Of a stretch of 64,000 bases of DNA, positions 53,790 through 63,370 are shown in pieces (position 1 is the stretch's first letter; each line of letters begins with the position of its first letter). Under the pieces are notes generated by a model. The model saw only the letters and a program-made list of their open reading frames with translations. It did not search any database and had not been told where the DNA came from. Source of the DNA: Phreatobacter sp. (GTDB taxonomy: Bacteria; Pseudomonadota; Alphaproteobacteria; Rhizobiales; Phreatobacteraceae); contig NZ_JAEULY010000015.1 in the NCBI RefSeq assembly GCF_016793595.1, positions 399,685 through 463,684 of the forward strand, written 5' to 3'. The position numbers were made by a program, and so were the translations under genes.

Positions 53790-55334
53790 TCAGCGGAGGA
53801 ACTGGAGAACCTGCTGGTCGCCCTGCGAGGCGAAGGACAGGGCCGAGGTCGCAAGCTGCGCGCGGGTGTTGAGCGCGAGCAGGTTGGCGCCCTCTTCGTT
53901 CTGGTCGGCGAGCACGAGATTGTCGGCGCCGCCCCGCAGCGTGTTCATCGTCGCCCTGGTGAAATCCTGCCGGTTCTGCACCATGGAGAGATTGGAGCCG
54001 AAGGACGACGACTGCGAGCGCAGCGAACCAAGCGCCGTCGTCAGCTTGCCGAGAATGGCGTCCAGCGAGGAATCGGCATCGGCCGCCGTCAATGCCTGCA
54101 CGTCGATGCCGAGATTGGTCGAATTGATCGGCTTGCCGCCCTTCGACTGGATCGTCAGCGAGGACGAGCCCGTCTCGTTGAAGGTGATGCCGAGCGCGTC
54201 ACCGCGCAGCAGGTTGATGCCGTTGAAGGAGGCATCCTCAGCGGTCCGGTCGAGCTGCTGGCGCAGGTCGTTGAACTGGCGGATCAGGTCGGCTCGGACA
54301 TCGTTGCCGCCGATAGCGCCGGTTCCCACCGTGCCGTCGATCTCGCCGTCGCCGCCGATGCCGGCCAGCGTCATCGCGGATGTCGAGAGATTCTCGATCC
54401 GCAGCCTGCCATTGTCGTTGGAAGCGCGGACCTTGGCCTGAAGGCTGGAATTGCCGTTGATATCGGCGACCAGCTGATCCACCGATTTCGCACCGCCCGT
54501 GCCACCACCGCTGCTGCCATTGGCCGTCGCGCCGCCGCCAAAGCCCATATTGGCGATGGGGGAAGCGCCACCTCCAAGGGCCATCATGTTGGAGATGGAG
54601 ATCGATGAGGTCGGTCCGGTGTGCGTGCCTGAAGCGATATAGAACTCCATCCTGCCCGGCTGGGTCAGGCTGTTGCGCGCGCGTATATCCGACCCGAAAA
54701 GTGCCAGCCGATCATTCGTATGGACGACGGCCTCGCTCAGATCCACGGCACCGTCAGTGTTCGTGTCGGCCGTGCCAGTGGTCAGATTGACGAAGACCGG
54801 CGGACCGCCGTCCACCGCGACGTCGAATGAGTAGCTTTGACCGGCGGAGACATCGAGATTGACGAAATTGCTGGAGCCGGTGAGCAGGGGCTCAGGACTC
54901 GCCCCGACCGAGTTCAACGCGATATCGACCGGCACGGCGCCGATGGAGCCGCCGGAGAAGGACAGGTTCTTCGTCGTGACATTGCCGATCGCGGCGCCGT
55001 CGATCTTGTAGGCCCCACTCTTGAACGACTTGTCCTGGCGGGCCTGGCGGATCGACGACTGAAGCGACTCGACCGTGCGGGTGATCGACTTCAGGCCGTT
55101 ATCGGCGGCTTCCAGCGTCTTGATGCCATTGGACATGGAATCGAGCAGCGAGCCGAGATCGTTGGCGCGGGCGTTCAGCGATGCCGAGGTGAAGAAGTTG
55201 GTGGGGTTGTCGAGGGCCGAATTGACCTTCTTGCCCGAGGCAAGGCGGCCCTGAATCAGTTCGCGGTCCGACGCGATGCTCTGCAATGCCAGCAGGTTCG
55301 AGCGAACGCCGCGCGAAATGGTAATCCCGGACAC
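53790..55334 (-). CDS. Flagellin
   Basis: A 514-residue flagellin. The conserved N-terminal D0/D1 helices (residues 1-140: SNLLALQSIASDRELIQGRL, SGKKVNSALDNPTNFF) and C-terminal D1/D0 helices (residues 400-514: FGSNLSMVQNRQDFTRATMN, LVLADQNEEGANLLALNTR) flank a Gly/Ser/Thr-rich variable centre with a stretch of GGGATANGSSGGGTGG. The start is GTG 55334, seven bases after AGAAGGGGG. No other flagellar gene is in the window, so it is a lone flagellin locus with its own regulated leader. Confidence 0.95.
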   Translation of the reverse strand: MSGITISRGVRSNLLALQSIASDRELIQGRLASGKKVNSALDNPTNFFTSASLNARANDLGSLLDSMSNGIKTLEAADNGLKSITRTVESLQSSIRQARQDKSFKSGAYKIDGAAIGNVTTKNLSFSGGSIGAVPVDIALNSVGASPEPLLTGSSNFVNLDVSAGQSYSFDVAVDGGPPVFVNLTTGTADTNTDGAVDLSEAVVHTNDRLALFGSDIRARNSLTQPGRMEFYIASGTHTGPTSSISISNMMALGGGASPIANMGFGGGATANGSSGGGTGGAKSVDQLVADINGNSSLQAKVRASNDNGRLRIENLSTSAMTLAGIGGDGEIDGTVGTGAIGGNDVRADLIRQFNDLRQQLDRTAEDASFNGINLLRGDALGITFNETGSSSLTIQSKGGKPINSTNLGIDVQALTAADADSSLDAILGKLTTALGSLRSQSSSFGSNLSMVQNRQDFTRATMNTLRGGADNLVLADQNEEGANLLALNTRAQLATSALSFASQGDQQVLQFLR

Positions 55335-55356
55335 GCACGCACCCCCTTCTAGGGCC

Positions 55357-55418
55357 CCTCCCGTTCAGGGAGGCGAATCGTCCCACCGCCAATCCTGGGC
55401 GGCCTCCTTTTTTGGAGG
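55357..55418 (-). promoter_or_regulatory. Two hairpins in the flagellin leader
   Basis: On the minus strand the leader has CCTCC-AAAAAA-GGAGG (complement of 55403-55418) and then CCTCCC-TGAAC-GGGAGG (complement of 55357-55373). Both stems pair a ribosome-site-like GGAGG with its complement, 20-85 bases before the GTG start. They could set the stability or translation of the flagellin message. Confidence 0.55.
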
Positions 55419-55452
55419 TGCGGAGATACTGCCAACGATTTCCTAACGCTGC

Positions 55453-55486
55453 CCTGACGTCAGGCAACCGGATCGCGTAAATTTAC
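55453..55486. promoter_or_regulatory. Two palindromes upstream of the flagellin gene
   Basis: CCTGACGTCAGG (55453-55464) and GTAAATTTAC (55477-55486) are perfect palindromes of 12 and 10 bases, 24 bases apart centre to centre, in the 239-base gap between flagellin and the lectin-like gene. They are placed where activator or repressor sites of the flagellin promoter would be. Confidence 0.5.
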
Positions 55487-55573
55487 CGAAGATCGCGCGG
55501 TGCGTGCAGACGCCACAGTCGACCCGAACGGCGACCGGACGGCGCGCGCCGCCCGGCCGGATAGGATGTCGCG

Positions 55574-56218
55574 TCAGTTCGCGGCGAAGCAGTAGATCAG
55601 CCCGTTGCCGCCGGTGGCGCGCAGCGAAGGCAGGTCGCAGCCGCGCGAGGGGTGCGAGGAATTCCACGACAGGGCCGGCGGCTCGGTATTGAGGCCCTGA
55701 CGGTCGTGGTGGCCGACCATGGCCGAACCTTCGCCACCCTTGGTCCAGTTGCCGCAGGTGCGGTCGGCATCGCCGGAGAACGCCGTACCGTCCGCTTGGC
55801 TGCCGGTCAGGATGTCGTGCTGGTTCGGCGTGTCGCCGCGGCCGTTGACCATGGCGCCGGCCTCGGTCAGCGCGGTCTGCTTGGTCAGGTTGTTGGTGCC
55901 GTGCAGTTCGGCGACGCTGTTGGCGATGACCACGCCGCGGGCGTTCTGCCACGGGCCGCGGCCGATCCGGTCGCGGGCGTTGACGGCATTCGCGCCTTGC
56001 GTCGACAGATAGGCGCGCCACGTGCGCGCTCCCGCGCCGGCTGCCGTCGCCAGCACCTGGCAATGCCGATCGGCGCCTTCGAGCCCACCGAGATTGCCGC
56101 CCTGAAGCGGTGCGGAGGTAATGAAGAAGCCCATCTGGGGCGCCTGCTGAGCCATGGCCGGCGCGGCCATCAGGGCGAGCGCGCCCGCCGCTGTCACGAG
56201 GCTTTTCGTCATGGTCAT
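55574..56218 (-). CDS. Secreted lectin-like protein
   Basis: A 214-residue protein with a signal peptide (residues 1-23, ending APAMAQ). The body has the C-type-lectin/endostatin-like pattern common in Rhizobiales hypothetical lectins: TWRAYLSTQGANAVNARDR near residue 66, IGRGPWQNARGVVIAN near 86, GDTPNQHDILTGSQADG near 128, and ADRTCGNWT near 150. Two cysteine pairs are likely. It lies upstream of the flagellin gene on the same strand. Confidence 0.83.
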   Translation of the reverse strand: MTMTKSLVTAAGALALMAAPAMAQQAPQMGFFITSAPLQGGNLGGLEGADRHCQVLATAAGAGARTWRAYLSTQGANAVNARDRIGRGPWQNARGVVIANSVAELHGTNNLTKQTALTEAGAMVNGRGDTPNQHDILTGSQADGTAFSGDADRTCGNWTKGGEGSAMVGHHDRQGLNTEPPALSWNSSHPSRGCDLPSLRATGGNGLIYCFAAN

Positions 56219-56359
56219 GTCCGCGATCCTCCCGCCGGATCTGCCCTGGCCTTGTCGTGGCCTTCTGCCGGCATGCGAGCGAGCCTGTGATGGTGCATCA
56301 GCCGCGCCAAGACACAGATCGGTGAGGATTGTTATGAAGTTACATCGGCAGGGCCGGCG

Positions 56360-57685
56360 TCAGGCGGGCGCGGCGAGCTTCTTGACCGCCGAACTGGTGA
56401 CCACCTCGCGCCGCTCGGCATAGGCCTCGTGGTTCTCCTCGATGCGCGGCAGGTCATAGAGGTAGTTGACCATCACGCCGTGCGACTGCCTGAGGCCGGA
56501 GGCGGAGAGGTCGGCGCCCGGATTGATCCGCTCCAGCCGCGCGCCATTGCCGAGATGGAACCGCGCCACGGGATCGAGCGGCCGGTTGCCGCTGGTCTTG
56601 GCGGCGGTGAAGTAGCGCGCGGCCGCGCGCGCGAGCACCCGGTCGATCTTCTGCGCCCGCACGCCGTCGGCGCGCCAGTCGGACTCGTCGAGCGCGGCCA
56701 GAAGATCCTTCTCCTCGTCCAGCAGGAAGCCGGTCTCGCTCCGGCGCTCCTTCGCCAGCCATCTGGCGAAGCCCGGCACCGGCGAGAGCGTGACAAAGGT
56801 CGTGAGCTTGGGCAGCTCGCGCTTCAACTCCTCCACCACCTGCTTGATCAGCAGCGAGCCGAAGGAAATGCCGGCAAGGCCGGTCTGGCAATTGGAGATC
56901 GAATAGAACACCGCGACGCGCGCATCGTCGGCGGCGAGCGGCGCACCACCCTCGGCGATCAGCGGGCCGATGGCGGCCGGAATCTCGGCGGTCAGCGCCA
57001 CCTCGACGAAGATCAGCGGCTCGTCCTCGAGCCGGGGATGGAAGAAGGCGTAGCAGCGCCGGTCCTCCGGTTCGAGGCGGCGGCGCAGGTCGTCCCAGTC
57101 GCGGATCTCGTGGACCGCCTCGTAGCGGATGATCTTCTCGAGGATGTTGGCCGGCGTCGACCAGTCGATGCGCTTCACGACGAGGAACCCCCGGTTGAAC
57201 CAGGACGACAGCAGGTGGACGAGGTCGGTGTCGAGAAGCTGCAGCTCGGCGGAGGCGCCGACATGGGCGAGCAGATCGTCCCTGAGCCGGACCAGCGCCA
57301 GCGTGCCGCCGGGCGCCAGATTGAGCCGGCGGATCAGCTCCTGTCGGCGCGGCTCGGCCGCTTCGTGCAGCGCGAGCGCTGCGGCGCCGGTCGGGTCGGT
57401 CTGGTAGGCGGCGATGGCGGCGTCGAGCTTCGCCTTGTCCGCGCCGAAGCCGGTGGCAAGCTCACGCAGCACCGCGAGCCGGCCCTCCGCGTCGAGCCGG
57501 GCATAGCCGGAGAGGATATCGCGGGCGAGCGCCGTGCCGGAAGCCTCGCCCCGGCGGGACAGCAGCGTGCGGGCGAGCGTCAGAATGTCGGCGGCCGTGC
57601 GCGGTTCGAACTCGGCCGGCTTCCAGCCGATGAGCTCGCGCGAGCGGCGCGAAACGGTGGCGAGCAGATCGGTGACGAAGGTCAT
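56360..57685 (-). CDS. Malonyl-CoA decarboxylase
   Basis: A 441-residue enzyme that decarboxylates malonyl-CoA to acetyl-CoA. The N-terminal helical domain covers about 1-165, and the GNAT-like catalytic domain about 170-440. Family signatures are FLVVKRIDWSTPANILEKI near residue 172, AVFYSISNCQTGLAGISFG near 263, and VTLSPVPGFARWL near 305, with the catalytic Ser/His region within the C-terminal half (GARLERINPGAD, SHGVMVNYLYDL). ATG 57685 was chosen; the frame opens 37 codons earlier. No malonyl-CoA synthetase gene is adjacent. Confidence 0.95.
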   Translation of the reverse strand: MTFVTDLLATVSRRSRELIGWKPAEFEPRTAADILTLARTLLSRRGEASGTALARDILSGYARLDAEGRLAVLRELATGFGADKAKLDAAIAAYQTDPTGAAALALHEAAEPRRQELIRRLNLAPGGTLALVRLRDDLLAHVGASAELQLLDTDLVHLLSSWFNRGFLVVKRIDWSTPANILEKIIRYEAVHEIRDWDDLRRRLEPEDRRCYAFFHPRLEDEPLIFVEVALTAEIPAAIGPLIAEGGAPLAADDARVAVFYSISNCQTGLAGISFGSLLIKQVVEELKRELPKLTTFVTLSPVPGFARWLAKERRSETGFLLDEEKDLLAALDESDWRADGVRAQKIDRVLARAAARYFTAAKTSGNRPLDPVARFHLGNGARLERINPGADLSASGLRQSHGVMVNYLYDLPRIEENHEAYAERREVVTSSAVKKLAAPA

Positions 57686-57799
57686 GCGTCCGGTCTCCAC
57701 GGCCGCAGCGGAGGCGGCCTCGGGAGAGCATCGTGCCACAGGATGCTGCGTTGCGGCGAGCCCCTTTCCGACGCGGCCGAACGCCTCAACCGGCAAGGG

Positions 57800-58087
57800 T
57801 CATCCGGCCGGCTGCCAGTCGATCCTCAGCTCCTCGCGGAAAGCGAAGCGCTTCAGGTGCTCGGCAACCACTTCCTCCAGCGTCGGCAGGCGGTCGGTGG
57901 AGGCGTCGAGCTTCAGGCTCAGCACGTCTCCGTTGGCGGTCAGCGTCAGTTCGGCGGCATCGCTGAACGGCACCTTGCCGCTGCGGTCGTCGAAGGTCAC
58001 CTGGAACTTGTGACTCCAGTGCTTGCACAGCTGCTGGAGATAGCGGCTGGCGTTAGCCGTCGCGATGTCGGCGAGCGAAACGGGCAT
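57800..58087 (-). CDS. DUF2218 family protein
   Basis: A 95-residue protein with the DUF2218 pattern: ANASRYLQQLCKHWSHKF, then FDDRSGKVPFSDA, and a C-terminal HLKRFAFREELRIDWQ. The family is cytoplasmic, small and uncharacterised; it is often near siderophore or metal genes elsewhere, which is not the case here. ATG 58087 lies 124 bases after the upstream hydratase gene. Confidence 0.85.
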   Translation of the reverse strand: MPVSLADIATANASRYLQQLCKHWSHKFQVTFDDRSGKVPFSDAAELTLTANGDVLSLKLDASTDRLPTLEEVVAEHLKRFAFREELRIDWQPAG

Positions 58088-58211
58088 GTCGGGATCCTCA
58101 AACGGGGGCGCCGCGATCAGCGTCCCATCTGGGACGAGAAAGCACGCGGGAGCACCCCGGCCATCCGCAGGGCACCCGCGCGCAACGGGAATGCTCGGCT
58201 GATATGCCGTT

Positions 58212-58997
58212 TCAGCGGTTCTTGAAGGCCGGTTTGCGCTTCTCGGCGAAGGCCGACATGCCTTCCTTCTGGTCGGCCATGGCGAACATGGCGTGGAACA
58301 CGCGCCGCTCGAAACGCACACCCTCGGCGAGCGTCGTCTCGTAGGCGCGGTTCACCGATTCCTTGGTCATCATGACGGCCGGCAGCGACAGGTCCGCGAT
58401 CTGGGTGGCGACCTTCACGGCCTCCTCGACCAGCTCGGACGCGGGAACGACGCGCGAGACGAGACCGACACGCTCGGCTTCGGCCGCATCCATCATGCGG
58501 CCAGTCAGGCACATCTCCATGGCCTTGGACTTGCCGACGAAGCGGGTGAGGCGCTGGGTGCCGCCGGAGCCGGGCATGACGCCGAGCTTAATCTCGGGCT
58601 GGCCGAACCGGGCGGTGTCGGCTGCGAGGATGAAATCGCACATCATGGCGAGCTCGCAGCCGCCGCCGAGGGCGAAGCCCGCCACCGCCGCGATGATCGG
58701 CTTGCGGCGCTGGCCGACCCGGTCCCAGGAGGTGATGAAGTCCTCGAGATAGCTCTCGGGATAGGTCTTGGCCTGCATTTCCAGGATGTCGGCGCCGGCG
58801 GCGAACGACTTCTCCGAGCCTGTCACCACCATGCAGCCGATGGCCGGATCCTTCTCGAAACCGTCCATCGCCGTGTTGAGTTCGCCGATCAGCTGACTGT
58901 TGAGCGCGTTCAGCGCCTTCGGGCGGTTGAGCGTGATCAGCCCGACCTTGCCGCGCGTCTCGACGATGATGGTCTCGTAGGCGGCGTTCTCGGCCAT
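58212..58997 (-). CDS. Enoyl-CoA hydratase (ECHS1-like)
   Basis: A 261-residue crotonase with both catalytic glutamates, in [12 protein letters not shown] near residue 112 and [13 protein letters not shown] near 133; the oxyanion region is [12 protein letters not shown] near 62. It is closely similar in pattern to the mitochondrial/alphaproteobacterial short-chain enoyl-CoA hydratase of beta-oxidation, unlike the gene at 9113. It stands alone between DUF2218 and coaA. Confidence 0.93.
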   Translation of the reverse strand: MAENAAYETIIVETRGKVGLITLNRPKALNALNSQLIGELNTAMDGFEKDPAIGCMVVTGSEKSFAAGADILEMQAKTYPESYLEDFITSWDRVGQRRKPIIAAVAGFALGGGCELAMMCDFILAADTARFGQPEIKLGVMPGSGGTQRLTRFVGKSKAMEMCLTGRMMDAAEAERVGLVSRVVPASELVEEAVKVATQIADLSLPAVMMTKESVNRAYETTLAEGVRFERRVFHAMFAMADQKEGMSAFAEKRKPAFKNR

Positions 58998-59097
58998 GGA
59001 GGGCTCCCGATCGTGTCGTTCGTTGTGGCGCGAGAGCTAGCCGAGGCCGACGGGCCTGTCATCCTGTCCGATGGGGGATGGCATGGGGCGCGGCGCG

Positions 59098-60093
59098 TCA
59101 GACCCTTCTCAGGCTGACGCTGTCGATGCGGTGGTCGTCGGCCTTCTTGAGGATCAGCTTGGCGCGATGGCGCGTCGGCATGATGTTGTCGCGCAGGTTG
59201 ACGAGGTTGATGCCGTACCAGAGCGCCAGCGCGGTCTTCATCGCCTCGAACTCGGTTTTCTCGGCATAGCGGCGGAAATAGCTCTGCGGATCGCGGAAGG
59301 CGGTTTCCCGCAGGCGCATGAACCGCTCCAGATACCAGCGTTCCAGCACGTCCTCCTCGGCGTCGATGAAGACCGAGAAGTCGAAATAGTCGGAGACGAA
59401 GGGAATGGCCTTGCCGTCGCGCGGGGGACGGCCGGTCTGGAGCACGTTCAGCCCCTCGACGATGAGGATGTCGGGACGGTCGACGGTGACGCCGCCGCCG
59501 GGCACCACGTCATAGACAAGGTGAGAATAGATCGGCGCATGGACATGCCGCTCGCCGGCCTTCACGGCCGCGAGGAAGCGCAGCAGCGCCTTGGTGTCGT
59601 AGCTCTCCGGGAAGCCCTTCTTCTTCATCAGCCCCTCGCGCTCGAGATAGGCGTTGGGGAAGAGGAAACCGTCGGTGGTGATGAGGTCGACCTTCGGCGT
59701 GTTGGACCAGCGCGACAGCAGCGCCTGCAGCACGCGCGAGGTCGTCGACTTGCCGACCGCCACGGAGCCCGCCACGCCGATGACGAAGGGAATCTTCACG
59801 TCCTTCGCGCCGAGGAACGACTGCGAGGCGCGCGACAGCTTCTGCTGGGCGGCGACATAGAAGGATAGGAGGCGCGAGATCGGCAGGTAGATCGCCTCCA
59901 CCTCCTCGATCGAGAGCTGGTCGGTGAACGATTTCAGCCGGGCGATCTCCTCCGGCGTCAGCGTCATTGGCGTGTCGGCGCGCTTGGCCGCCCATTCCGC
60001 CCGCGTGAACATCCGGTAGGGCGAGGGATTGCCGTTGGTCTCCGGCACGGGGGCCGCCGCAGCGAGGCTTGCTGGCATCGGACGCTCGTTCAT
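59098..60093 (-). CDS. coaA: Pantothenate kinase, type I
   Basis: A 331-residue P-loop kinase that starts coenzyme A synthesis. Walker A is [14 protein letters not shown] near residue 112; [15 protein letters not shown] and [10 protein letters not shown] are CoaA-specific. ATG 60093 starts 13 bases after hisE; the frame opens further upstream inside hisE. The hisE-coaA pair is a common end of the histidine operon in Rhizobiales. Confidence 0.96.
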   Translation of the reverse strand: MNERPMPASLAAAAPVPETNGNPSPYRMFTRAEWAAKRADTPMTLTPEEIARLKSFTDQLSIEEVEAIYLPISRLLSFYVAAQQKLSRASQSFLGAKDVKIPFVIGVAGSVAVGKSTTSRVLQALLSRWSNTPKVDLITTDGFLFPNAYLEREGLMKKKGFPESYDTKALLRFLAAVKAGERHVHAPIYSHLVYDVVPGGGVTVDRPDILIVEGLNVLQTGRPPRDGKAIPFVSDYFDFSVFIDAEEDVLERWYLERFMRLRETAFRDPQSYFRRYAEKTEFEAMKTALALWYGINLVNLRDNIMPTRHRAKLILKKADDHRIDSVSLRRV

Positions 60094-60106
60094 CGGGTTG
60101 CGGGCT

Positions 60107-60436
60107 TCAGGGATTGGCCTTGGGGCGGGATGCCTTCTCGGCATGACCGGACTGGGCCGTGCGGCGCTCCAGCTCGGCCATGACCTCGCCCAGCGCGATG
60201 CCGCGCGATTTCCAGACGACCATGAGATGGAACAGCACGTCGGCGCTCTCGGCGACAAGCGGCGCCCTGTCGCCCTGCGTCGCGGCGATGACGGCCTCGA
60301 CCGCCTCCTCGCCGAACTTCTTGGCGCAATGGACGGGCCCCTTGGCGAGCGAGGCCGCGGTGTAGCTTTCGGCGGGCGGCGCAGCGGCGCGCGAGGCGAC
60401 GATCGTCTCGAGCTCGGCGAGCGTGAAGGAACTCAT
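60107..60436 (-). CDS. hisE: Phosphoribosyl-ATP pyrophosphatase
   Basis: A 109-residue all-helical pyrophosphohydrolase of histidine synthesis. The metal-binding pattern [14 protein letters not shown] near residue 39 and [13 protein letters not shown] near 62 are the EExxE/ExxD motifs of this MazG-like fold. ATG 60436 is preferred over a GTG two codons earlier. The other his genes (hisB, H, A, F) that normally precede it are not upstream here. Confidence 0.95.
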   Translation of the reverse strand: MSSFTLAELETIVASRAAAPPAESYTAASLAKGPVHCAKKFGEEAVEAVIAATQGDRAPLVAESADVLFHLMVVWKSRGIALGEVMAELERRTAQSGHAEKASRPKANP

Positions 60437-60573
60437 CGGCACACAGCCCTTCGCAGAAGACGCCTCGCCGCCGGCGGGCGCGAAAGTCGCGGCATGATGC
60501 AGATTATGACGCCGATGTCACGGTGGCAGATGGGCGGAGGGGCGTCGCGGCCGGGTTCACGCGATCGCACGGG

Positions 60574-61074
60574 TCAGAGCGGGCAGGCCATCAACCGGGC
60601 ATCATCGCCATAGCTGGCGAGCTTTTCAGCCACCGCGCCGGAGGGCGTTTCGCCAAAGCCCTGCCGCGTCCAGAACGCGGCGGAATTGTTGACGGCGACC
60701 AGCGAGAGCGCCGTGAAGCCGAGCGAAAGCGCATGGCGCTTGAGAGCGAGAACAGCGGCTGCGCCAGCCCCCGTACCGCGCGCGGCAGGCAGCAGGGCGA
60801 GATCGTGGATATAGTAGACGTCGGCATCGCCCGGCAGCGACCCGAGCAGAGCATTGAGCGCGGGTAGCGACCCCGATCGCCACGGGTGGCTGATCACATA
60901 ACCCGCTGGCTCGCCTGCGACGACCAGCAACCGGCAGCCGGCCGGATGCAGCGCGAGGCGCTCGGCGAAGACAGCATCGTCTTCGGGAAAGGCCGGGTGG
61001 ACCATGGCTGCGATCCCGCTAACCGAAGCGAGATCGCCGGCGGCCATGCCGCGCCAGAGGACATTCGCGGTCAT
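60574..61074 (-). CDS. GNAT-family N-acetyltransferase
   Basis: A 166-residue acetyltransferase. The acetyl-CoA-binding motif A is LALLPAARGTGAGAAAVLAL near residue 92, followed by SLVAVNNSAAFWTRQGF near 122, the NxxAxxxYxxxGF-like end of the fold. The substrate is unknown. It lies 13 bases before the CHAD protein gene end and is the last gene of the msrA-CHAD-GNAT run on the minus strand. Confidence 0.88.
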   Translation of the reverse strand: MTANVLWRGMAAGDLASVSGIAAMVHPAFPEDDAVFAERLALHPAGCRLLVVAGEPAGYVISHPWRSGSLPALNALLGSLPGDADVYYIHDLALLPAARGTGAGAAAVLALKRHALSLGFTALSLVAVNNSAAFWTRQGFGETPSGAVAEKLASYGDDARLMACPL

Positions 61075-61087
61075 ACGGGGAAAGGGC

Positions 61088-61861
61088 TCACGCGTGCCGC
61101 CAGGCCTTCTCGATGGCCCTGGGCTTGGCCGCGAAAGCCTTGTCGCCCGTGCGCTGCACCTCGCGTTCGAGGCGGACGTGGCGCGCGGCGATGCGCGCGA
61201 GCTTGGCGCGGCCGGCCTCGCCCCGGTCCATCCGTCGGGCGAGCAGGTCGAGGTCGCGGATCGCCCCCATCAGCTCGCCGATACGGTCGAGCTTGCGCGC
61301 CTTCGGGCCGGCCTTTTTCGGCCGGCGGTCGTCCAGCGCCTCGATCAGGTGCAGGCAGTCCTTGATGCGCTTGCGCGCCTCGTGCAGCGGCTCGGTGGAG
61401 GGATGATCCTCGTAAGCGAGATAGGCGCGCCGCGCCCGGGAATAGGAGCGCGCGACGGCCTTGGCGAGAAAGTGCTTCGGCACATCCGCCGGCGCGAGCC
61501 GCGCGATGACCCGCGCCTGCCGCTGGAGCGCGCGGCCGAGGGCCGGGAGATCAACGCGAGGGCCTTGCCCATCGCCGGGACCTGCCGCGCCGACGGCGCG
61601 CGCGGCTTCCGCCAGAGCATGGGCGTCGCGAAGCGGCGCCAGGGCATGGGCGAAAGCGCGCAGGAAGCCGTTCTCGCGCTCGACAGCGTCCCTCGCCAGC
61701 GGCTTCAGGGCGCGCAGCAGGCTGCGCGCTCTCTTGATGTGGCGGCGGGCGAGATGCACCGCCCTGACCGTGTCCTTCTGGGTGGCGATGAGCCGGCCCG
61801 CCGCGCGCGCATGCGCGCCCGCGGCAAGCGCCAGATCCTTCGCCTCCGCGACCGGCTTCAC
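61088..61861 (-). CDS. CHAD domain protein
   Basis: A 257-residue, very basic, all-helical protein with the conserved histidine/arginine helices of CHAD domains: [19 protein letters not shown] near residue 35 and [20 protein letters not shown] near 155. CHAD proteins bind polyphosphate. Start taken as GTG 61861, which overlaps the msrA stop (GTGA); an ATG further upstream lies inside msrA. Confidence 0.88.
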   Translation of the reverse strand: MKPVAEAKDLALAAGAHARAAGRLIATQKDTVRAVHLARRHIKRARSLLRALKPLARDAVERENGFLRAFAHALAPLRDAHALAEAARAVGAAGPGDGQGPRVDLPALGRALQRQARVIARLAPADVPKHFLAKAVARSYSRARRAYLAYEDHPSTEPLHEARKRIKDCLHLIEALDDRRPKKAGPKARKLDRIGELMGAIRDLDLLARRMDRGEAGRAKLARIAARHVRLEREVQRTGDKAFAAKPRAIEKAWRHA

Positions 61862-62511
61862 GCAGCAACCCCCGTGCCGATCGGGCAGGAGACGCCGGTG
61901 CCGCCGAGTCCGCAATAGCCGCGCGGATTCTTCGCGAGATACTGCTGGTGGTAGTCCTCGGCGAAGTAGAAGGCCGGCGCGTCGAGGATCTCGGTGGTGA
62001 TCGGGCTGTAGCCCTGCCCGGCCAGCGCTTTGCCATAGGCCGCCTTCGACGCCTCGGCCGCCCCGCGCTGGGCCTCGCTCGTGACATAGATGCCGGAGCG
62101 GTACTGCGTGCCGACATCGTTGCCCTGACGCATGCCCTGGGTTGGGTCGTGGCTCTCCCAGAAGGTCCTGAGCACCTCCTCGGTCGAGACCTGCGCCGGG
62201 TCATAGACCACCAGCACCACCTCGTTATGGCCGGTCATCCCCGAGCAGACCTCCTCGTAGGTCGGGTTCGGCGTCGTGCCCGCGGCATAGCCGACCGCCG
62301 TGACGAACACGCCGGGCAACTGCCAGAACTTGCGCTCGGCGCCCCAGAAGCAGCCGAGACCGACGACGATCTGTTCCATACCGTCGGGATAGGGGTCCTT
62401 GAGGGGCCTGCCGTTGACGAAATGGCGCTCGGCGGTCGGGATCGGCGCGGAGCGGCCCGGCAGGGCCTCACCCGCGGCCGGCAGGGACAGCTTCTTCCTG
62501 AGATTGAACAT
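61858..62511 (-). CDS. msrA: Peptide-methionine (S)-S-oxide reductase MsrA
   Basis: A 217-residue repair enzyme for methionine sulfoxide. The catalytic [11 protein letters not shown] is near residue 52; [15 protein letters not shown] and the C-terminal [13 protein letters not shown] with resolving cysteines are present. ATG 62511 was chosen; the frame extends 25 codons upstream. It starts the msrA-CHAD-GNAT run. Confidence 0.97.
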   Translation of the reverse strand: MFNLRKKLSLPAAGEALPGRSAPIPTAERHFVNGRPLKDPYPDGMEQIVVGLGCFWGAERKFWQLPGVFVTAVGYAAGTTPNPTYEEVCSGMTGHNEVVLVVYDPAQVSTEEVLRTFWESHDPTQGMRQGNDVGTQYRSGIYVTSEAQRGAAEASKAAYGKALAGQGYSPITTEILDAPAFYFAEDYHQQYLAKNPRGYCGLGGTGVSCPIGTGVAA

Positions 62512-62688
62512 CGGATACCTCCTCGATGCCCTCAGTTCGGCAGGACAGGGCCCGACGTTACTCGCCAGGGCGCGCGATGGGAACATGGCTGTCCGGCGGG
62601 CAGCCCATCACGGTCGCGTCAGTTCACCAGATCGTGGCTGGGTCGCGCCGCATGACGCGCGCAGGATCGCGCGACAGGAGGTGCCGCG

Positions 62689-63339
62689 ATGCATCGAGAG
62701 GCTCATCCGAACCGCGCCGTTGCCTTGCCCGTGTCGCGCCGCTGGCTGGTGGCGGCTCCCGCCATCGTCCTTGCGGCCCGTCCGGCCGCGGCGCAGCTGG
62801 TGCCGACGCCGCGGCAGACGCGCGGGCCGTTCTACCCGGCGACCAGGCCGTCCGATTCCGATCTCGATCTGACGCAGGTCGCCGGCAGGCCGGGCCGTGC
62901 CCGCGGCGAGGTGATCGAGGTGACGGGGCGGGTTCTGCATGCCCGCTCGGGGTCGCTGCCGGACGCAACCGTCGAGATCTGGCAGGCCGATGCGGACGGG
63001 CGCTATCACCATCCCCGCGAGAGCGCCGGCGCCGCCGACCCGAATTTCCAGGGCTTCGGAGCCGTGCGCTCGGATGGCAACGGCGGCTATTTCTTCCGCA
63101 CCGTCCGTCCGCGCTTCTACGGCTCCGGAGCCGGCATGCGCACGCCGCATATCCATTTCCGCGTCCTCGTGGAGGGACGGCCGGAGCTCGTCACGCAGAT
63201 GTATTTCCCCGGGGAGGCCATGAATGCCCGCGACGGCCTGTTCCGGTCGCTTTCCGACGAAAACGCCCGCGACGCCGTGACCGCGCGGCTGGAGGGCGGA
63301 GCCGTGCCGCGCTTCATCTTCGACATCGTCGTCGCCTGA
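62689..63339 (+). CDS. Intradiol ring-cleavage dioxygenase with a Tat-type signal
   Basis: A 216-residue protein related to protocatechuate 3,4-dioxygenase beta subunit. A twin-arginine signal VSRRWLVAAPAIVLAARP ends near AAAQ at residue 35. The domain keeps the Fe(III) ligands: Tyr in DGRYHHP, Tyr in RPRFYGS, and the HxH of RTPHIHFRV near residue 153. TRGPFYP and VEIWQADADG are typical of the exported intradiol dioxygenase group. GGAGG lies 9 bases before ATG. The substrate and true activity are not known. Confidence 0.88.
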   Translation: MHREAHPNRAVALPVSRRWLVAAPAIVLAARPAAAQLVPTPRQTRGPFYPATRPSDSDLDLTQVAGRPGRARGEVIEVTGRVLHARSGSLPDATVEIWQADADGRYHHPRESAGAADPNFQGFGAVRSDGNGGYFFRTVRPRFYGSGAGMRTPHIHFRVLVEGRPELVTQMYFPGEAMNARDGLFRSLSDENARDAVTARLEGGAVPRFIFDIVVA

Positions 63340-63370
63340 CGCGTCTTCACGCGAACTGGGCCTGCGAGGA

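Noticed and set aside
51344..53854. An 836-codon minus-strand frame opposite pnp
   Set aside because: pnp is certain on the + strand; the opposite frame is long only because of codon bias.
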